This document shows, piece by piece, positions 59,001-64,000 of a stretch of 64,000 nt of DNA; the stretch's first letter is position 1, and each line of letters opens with the position of its first letter. A model generated the notes under the pieces. It made no database searches. It saw only the letters and a list, made by a program, of their open reading frames with translations, and was not told where the DNA came from. The position numbers were made by a program, and so were the translations under genes. Source of the stretch: Liolophura sinensis (lineage: Eukaryota; Mollusca; Polyplacophora; Chitonida; Chitonidae); contig NC_088302.1 in NCBI RefSeq assembly GCF_032854445.1, forward strand, positions 41,792,191 to 41,856,190. The letters are read 5' to 3'.

Positions 59001-60410
59001 GACCAGCAACATGTAAAATCAAGGAGGACCAACTAAATGTAACATCAAGGGGGACCAGTTACATGTAATATCAAGTAGGACTAAGTTTGTGGTTAATTAT
59101 GGCCCTGACAAGTATCAGTAACTAACAGCACGGTAGAATAGCTCACACTTACCAGGTGGTGATCGTGATTGGGGCCTTGTGGCAGGGGGTGGTGCCTCAC
59201 AATGCCCTGCCCCACTGGGTACCTGATGAGCTGATGCTGTACTCTGCTGTGCATTGCTTGGAGTCTGTTGAGCTGGTGTAGTTCTGGGTGCAACACTGTA
59301 TGTGTTGGGTCTCACACAGCCTGTCTCAGGGGTGAAGGGAACAGCATCAGGGCTGACACACCCTGACAGGTCTCCAGCACTTGTCTCAATATGAAGAGTT
59401 AGGGGCTTGATGTCAGCTTCAGTCTTATCTGTCATGTAAAGAGTTTACACACATTTCTGATGGTGATCTAGTTATAACAGTCCAATATAATGCATAAATA
59501 AATAGTACATTAACAATACTTCCACACACAAACAATTAAGTGAATTATTCAAGATTGCAAACACCAAGCGAAATTGTCGCTTTACTCACGTCAACGCGCC
59601 TGATGTGTCTTTTCGACGTTCAAAATTTACATACGCTGTGCACATAGGTCTACTGCCTTACATATTGTAACTTCTGGTTACGATTAGCGGTACTTCAGTG
59701 ATTATCATCCAATGTTTTATATTTCCCTACATCTTCCCATTTTATCTTTCACCTCCTCATCTGCTTGCCCCTGTCTTGTATGAGAGAAGTGCCCGGACGT
59801 CCACAGTCTCGAATTGGCTGGTTGTGTCAAAGTATTCCAAGTGAAAGGAGATCAGAAACTGTAACATCTGTATTGCTGATTGCAGACATGATCGTACTGA
59901 AGTTTAAAATCGAGCACATGGGTCATACGGAAGACAGAAGAACAGTGAAAACAAATAAAACTCACCTCTTCTCCCAACTCCACGACTCTTTAGAGTCTGT
60001 TTGTTCTCATGGATGGTCATCATTTCTGACATGAGTATGAATATAAAATATGTTTTCAAGTACATAACTATTAGTATCTATAAGTACATGTAGATACACA
60101 CATACTGGTACAAAAGTAGCTTGGGTGTCAACCACATCATCACACATGTAAACTAAAGATTTAGAAAACTTGGGACTAATGGACATTGTCAACATCAGGT
60201 CAATATTTTCTCAATATGGTAATTCAAACAGTGCATGATTTCTAAAGGCTTTCCAAGCAAGTCTTTATGGTAATTTTATCACTTACCCATGTGGTCTTTC
60301 ATAGTGTTTTCCATCGAGGTTGTCTCCTGCCTTAAGTTGACCATGCTAAAGGTTGGAGATGCGTCTTCATCCACGCGACTAGTCAGTTTCTTTCTTCTGC
60401 TGTTGGACAT
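51858..60410 (-). CDS. TICAM/TRIF-like adaptor with TIR domain and C-terminal RHIM, multi-exon
   Basis: Exon 1 is 60410-60287 (MSNSRRKKLTS; donor GTAAGT), exon 2 is 59428-59153 (donor GTAAGT) and exon 3 is 56430-54057 (acceptor TTTTCAG, donor CCG|GTGAGT). Phases 1 and 1 join cleanly. If exon 3 is not spliced, a TGA within the donor ends a 925-residue protein. In order it has Pro/Thr/Gln-rich exon 2, Ser-rich repeats (about 180-225), a TIR (about 253-396: YDILLLHSEDE, CTFVFILITKTFCE, YHTRDEFYSSNM), a charged helix (to about 450), a Pro/Tyr/Gly segment (FPPFPYPWTNPYGYPQYP), seven His, and a RHIM-like core VIIIQNCDTVHLGDRSTV near 888-905. Splicing on to exon 4 (from 53066) adds an acidic tail (DEDEEERRYEEEERRY). 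A proposed further intron (52914-52781) leads into a Ser/His/Glu-repeat exon ending at 51858, for about 1282 residues. TIR adaptors of this kind link Toll-like receptors to RIP kinases through the RHIM. Confidence 0.85.
53783..53985 (-). repeat. SINE family 1, minus strand, in the intron after exon 3
   Basis: Begins at 'gctgcgaaaataatatttca' (diverged core) and runs to 'gagctggacttatagcgacc'. The A/T tail is missing. Confidence 0.8.
56431..58040. other. Intron 2 of the TIR-RHIM gene, left part
   Basis: A SINE tail fragment (acaccaatcaaataaataaa) lies at about 56507-56537. A minus-strand open stretch of about 126 codons at 57640-57260 has no ATG at its start, no family resemblance and no splice support, so I do not call it. 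Confidence 0.45.
58045..59085. repeat. 26-bp minisatellite with two unit types, about 39 copies
   Basis: The main unit is close to 'gaccaactacatgtaatatc' plus 'aaggag'. A second unit, 'attgacttcatgttcgtaat' plus 'atcaa', recurs at intervals (near 58107, 58244, 58373, 58502, 58655 and 58756). The array sits in intron 2 of the TIR-RHIM gene and ends about 70 bp from exon 2. Confidence 0.93.
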
Positions 60411-61629
60411 AGTACACTTCTACACTTTCTGATCCAGTCTGCCTCTCATTTTTCAGAAAATGACCAGACTTTTTCACACTACTATTCCATATTCCAAATG
60501 AGATGTTTATCGCTCCCTTGGCCTCAGCTGACTTATAAAACAGAGGAATACAATGAAGTCAGATTTACTGTAACTGTACTGAAAACCATGTAACAATGCC
60601 AAGTCAAAAAACATGTAGTCCAGGAACATGTGCATAGGTTACAAGATGGAAATAAAGGTTAAAATGCATACAAGACTTTCTAACGTTAGCATGCCTGGTG
60701 TAAGCTACCTTCAGTAACTGAGGTAATTAAAAGTCTCCGAAGTGACCTCCAATCAGTCTTAACAGGACAAAGCCGATGGTGACCGATGGTGACCGATGGT
60801 GCACTGAGTTTTGAGGGTTGATAAGGGACCTACAAGTGCTTTCTCATGGCCAAAAAAAACAATAAAAAAATAAAAAATAAACCCACCAATTATTTTACAA
60901 AGCAAACCACCAATAAAAATAACTCTAAAACTACATAGAATATACAGAATATATTATTACCTTAAGCTATTGTGACCACATTACTTCAGGTCACTCTCCA
61001 GTCGAAAAGGTGCATTTCTAAAACTGCTAATAACAAGTTCCGGTGTTAAAGCGACATAGGCTAGTCGAAGGATTAAGACAAATTCATAAGCTGGGTCTTT
61101 GACTAGCTTATGAATTAATCTTGCACACTGATTACAAAAGCCACAGATAAACGTGATGTATTATTTTAATCCATACAGAGGTAGTTTGAAAATCCTGGTA
61201 TTAATTAAATACAACAGACAGCTTTGACGAAGTCCTGTCAAATATGATCTCAGCACTAATGCAATGTAATAATCAGGTACAAAAATCACTCGGGCTAAGG
61301 ATGATGGCTTCTGCATAACAATAAATATAGGTTCCAAAAATAACCTTACATTATATCATAGCTGGGATTAAGATTATACCAGATCATAGTCACTGATGTC
61401 AACTTGTGTATGACAAGGGAGGTAATTCAGAGCTGGCCTATTCTGTTCTTTATACTGTTCAACAATGGCATCAACCAGAGAATGCAAAACGTGAGTTTTT
61501 TTAATAACCTCCGAGAGTAAGAAACAAAACAAGCCTTTAATATCATCTACATGTCCTTTAGTCGTATAACTAGGATATTTTCAAAAAAGATAGGCAGGTT
61601 ACCCTCGACACACAAGGATTATTTAGCCC
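60411..61629. promoter_or_regulatory. Region upstream of the TIR-RHIM gene
   Basis: Upstream of the exon 1 ATG I see no clear TATA box. A 10-bp unit (gatggtgacc) is repeated three times near 60775-60800. A hairpin at about 61085-61122 pairs 'aattcataagct' with 'agcttatgaatt'. Promoter position is not visible from sequence alone. Confidence 0.35.
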
Positions 61630-62215
61630 ACCTAGATCTGATGATCCCAGAGAGCTATTTTAAAATTCTGACTTTCATCGTAACACTGCGTCCATCGCCG
61701 ACTCTCAAACAAATCGCCGCACATCTGCACACTACAGCTCGATGGAGTGGATCTCAATGATGTCTGGGCTCACACACCCAAACTTACCTGCACCAGAAAT
61801 AAAAGTTCTTTTTTATGCCTTTTTGGATTGAGTTAAGAAGGTTAAGTTGTTCATGCAGATAGCAATCAAAGTATAACAGTTTTCTTGAGGATTCCAATAC
61901 CAATGCATTTCAAACTCAAAAGTAGATTACGTGACACTATAAAATGACTGCTGATGGCAAGGCACTCGCTTACCGCCAAAGTTCTAGCAGTCAATGTGAC
62001 CACCACACAGAGAGTTAATTACGGTAGTTTCGTAGGTGAGGAAAGTCAATCAAGAGGATGACATTAGAGATTCTACCATAAAATTCATATACATTGCCAT
62101 AATTTGGAAGGGAGATCTGGAAATTTGCGCCATGTTTGTTGATAGCCGGCGATGGACTGAGAGTGTTACGATGAATGTCAGAATTTTAAAATAGCACACT
62201 GAGTGCATCTAGATC
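61630..62215. mobile_element. MITE of about 580 bp with terminal inverted repeats (copy 2)
   Basis: The left end (tattttaaaattctgacttt ... aacactgcgtccatcgcc) mirrors the right end (ggcgatggactgagagtgtt ... cagaattttaaaatagcaca), giving inverted repeats of about 60 bp. It is the same family and orientation as the element at 32600-33175. No transposase is present. Confidence 0.85.
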
Positions 62216-62349
62216 TGATGGACTAGAGGATTATTGCAGATGATAATATACATGTCAATGTGCATTAGAAACAGGAAGAGATCAGCACTAGTAACTTTAG
62301 TCCACATCATTGTCTTGGTCCAGGCAAATGAACATTTTAGATGTAGCTG

Positions 62350-62615
62350 AGGAATCTCCATGGCCAAGGTGGTTAGCGAGCCAGTGTGGCACACTGACCC
62401 AGGAGCCTCTCGCCAATGCAGTTGCTGTGAGTTCAAATCCAGCTCATGCTATCTTCCTCTCCTGCGGTACATGAGAAGGTCTGTCAGCAACCTGCAGATG
62501 GCTGTGAGTTTCGACAGGCTCTGCCCAGTTTCCTCTCACCATAATGCTGGCCGCCGTCGTATAAGTAAAATGTTCTTGTGTACGGCGTAAAACACCAATT
62601 GGCTAATCAAATAAA
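62350..62615 (+). repeat. SINE family 1, nearly complete
   Basis: Head 'tccatggccaaggtggttagcgag', B box (GTTCAAATCC), body, core (aaaatgttcttgtgtacggc) and an ending in 'aatcaaataaac'. Confidence 0.92.
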
Positions 62616-64000
62616 CACTGATAAATGTAGCCGATTCCTGAGGGTTATAAGGGCGTTTTAGACTTTTCACCAGGAACCTTATGAAGGCTAAGGTTTTACG
62701 TTATCTAATCTTATCAAGGCAGATGAGTTCGGCGGCCGTAAGAACACACCTGTTACAAGTAGTTTAAAATGACACAGATCAAATAAACCTGGTTCGAGTT
62801 GCTGAGTTGTTGTTGTTGTTGTAATGTCACGGTGGGACTCTGCGCGTTCAGCCAGGCCTTCCTTGGAATAGCACTTCTTAGAACAAAAATTTTACCCACT
62901 TCTGCCGGGAAAATCCATAATCAAACGTAACATAAACGAATTAGCAACTGTTATACAGCCTACGCGCCTCGAAATAATACAGAAAATTTTGTCTGGTTTC
63001 CCCTTCCTGCTAAAAATAGAGAGCTAATGGTAAAGTAAAAAGCTGGAGTACTTTTGAAAACGGACTATGGCTATATCCATTGTTGACTACAGATTGATAA
63101 GCTGTACGGAGGTACAAACAATGTTAGTGTGAAAAAAAATCCGATCAGATATATATGGATGCATGAAACAACTGATTACATGTAACCCTTGTCTTACAGG
63201 CGTTGTGACGTATTCATGCAACCCACATATCGCTATTGTCTTACGGCTGGCCTTAGCTCTAAGATTGGCTGGCTATATTCCCACCTAAGTTTCCACACCA
63301 ACCCTTTTAAACCTTGTAATTTTGTATTTCAGTAAGCTAAGCTGGGATGAATGAAATAGATCTCATATCTAGTCAGGCCTATTTAGGTCTATTATATATC
63401 CGAAGCCCACAATGGGTGATGCACTTCTGATTATATAGCCTCTATATTGTTCGTACAGGTCTTTCATTTCTAACCTTGATTTCACCACTAGGCCTAGGGC
63501 AGCATAGAGATCAAGACATAATGTCATGCTGGTGGGTACAGTTGGCAGCATACTGTGTCTGCTTTGAACATGTTAAAGTCGTTTATTTCTGGGCCGAACT
63601 TCCTATCTCTCAAGTTGACAACAACAACAGCATGCGCCCAAGTTATTGTCCCAAACGCTGTAAATTTGGTTCTTGTCGGGTAGACCTCTATACAATCTGG
63701 GATCCGTCTGTCTTAAATTCAGATACCATATATATGAAAAATACCTACCTTTCAACCGGCAACAACACCATGCGCCCACCACAGAACATGACAGGGAGCG
63801 CCAATTTGAAGTAGCCGGCGCGCTCCATAGGGTGAAAGGAATAGCACGGCGACTTAACGTCTACACGCTGTTTCAATAGGCTACTTTCTATTATCTTAAA
63901 AGCCTTGCCCATACATTTTCATTTATCATATAAAACTGGAAAACTGACTGTATACTCGTAAACTAATGTACCCGATAAATTTATGGTGAGAAAATACGCA
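62616..64000. other. Intergenic, nothing recognised
   Basis: Only short open frames without family resemblance. A (GTT)n run occurs near 62808-62821. Confidence 0.45.

Noticed and set aside
59765-60034. Plus-strand open frame of 89 codons in intron 1 of the TIR-RHIM gene
   Set aside because: No family resemblance, no adjoining exon and average composition; treated as a chance frame.

Overview
The window is animal nuclear DNA, most likely from a bivalve mollusc; a scallop-like animal is my best guess. That guess rests on the spliced gene structures, the AT-rich intergenic DNA, and many copies of tRNA-derived SINEs: one family ends in an AAATAAATAAATA tail, another in CACTCACTCACTCA. The species call is inference. 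I see no bacterial genes, CRISPR arrays or complete tRNA genes.

Region 1 (about 1-28,200) holds a decaying minus-strand cluster of melatonin-receptor-like rhodopsin-family GPCR genes. Two copies are intact, each with three exons and 305 codons plus stop (A, 20571-22677; B, 25059-27925). At least four others are broken: a frameshifted exon 1 at 61-214, an exon 3 pseudogene at about 3410-4094, an exon 1 with an exon 2 remnant at 15070-15986, and an exon 1 with an exon 3 scrap at 16925-17360. Satellites, SINEs, a tyrosine-recombinase relic and foldback elements lie between them.

Region 2 (about 29,300-39,300) holds two conserved housekeeping genes in head-to-head orientation. HSCB (minus, 31042-33919) encodes the iron-sulfur cluster co-chaperone. 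LSM6 (plus, 35678-38942) encodes an Sm-like protein of the U6 snRNP and mRNA decay rings.

Region 3 (about 42,300-60,410) holds two paralogous minus-strand TIR-domain genes. The upstream one (51858-60410) is a TICAM/TRIF-like adaptor. Its exons join in phase to give a Ser-rich linker, a TIR domain, a charged helix, a Pro/Tyr/Gly-rich segment and a C-terminal RHIM-like amyloid motif, followed by alternatively spliceable tail exons. The second (TIR exon 45627-46606) stops just after the TIR. A 71-bp satellite of about 36 copies (43000-45602) sits where the RHIM-bearing half would be expected, and a SINE-interrupted remnant of the tail lies beyond it.

The most interesting system here is the TIR-RHIM innate immune adaptor and its satellite-truncated neighbour; the receptor cluster comes second. 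Exon boundaries were read by hand from splice signals and phase. RNA evidence was not available.
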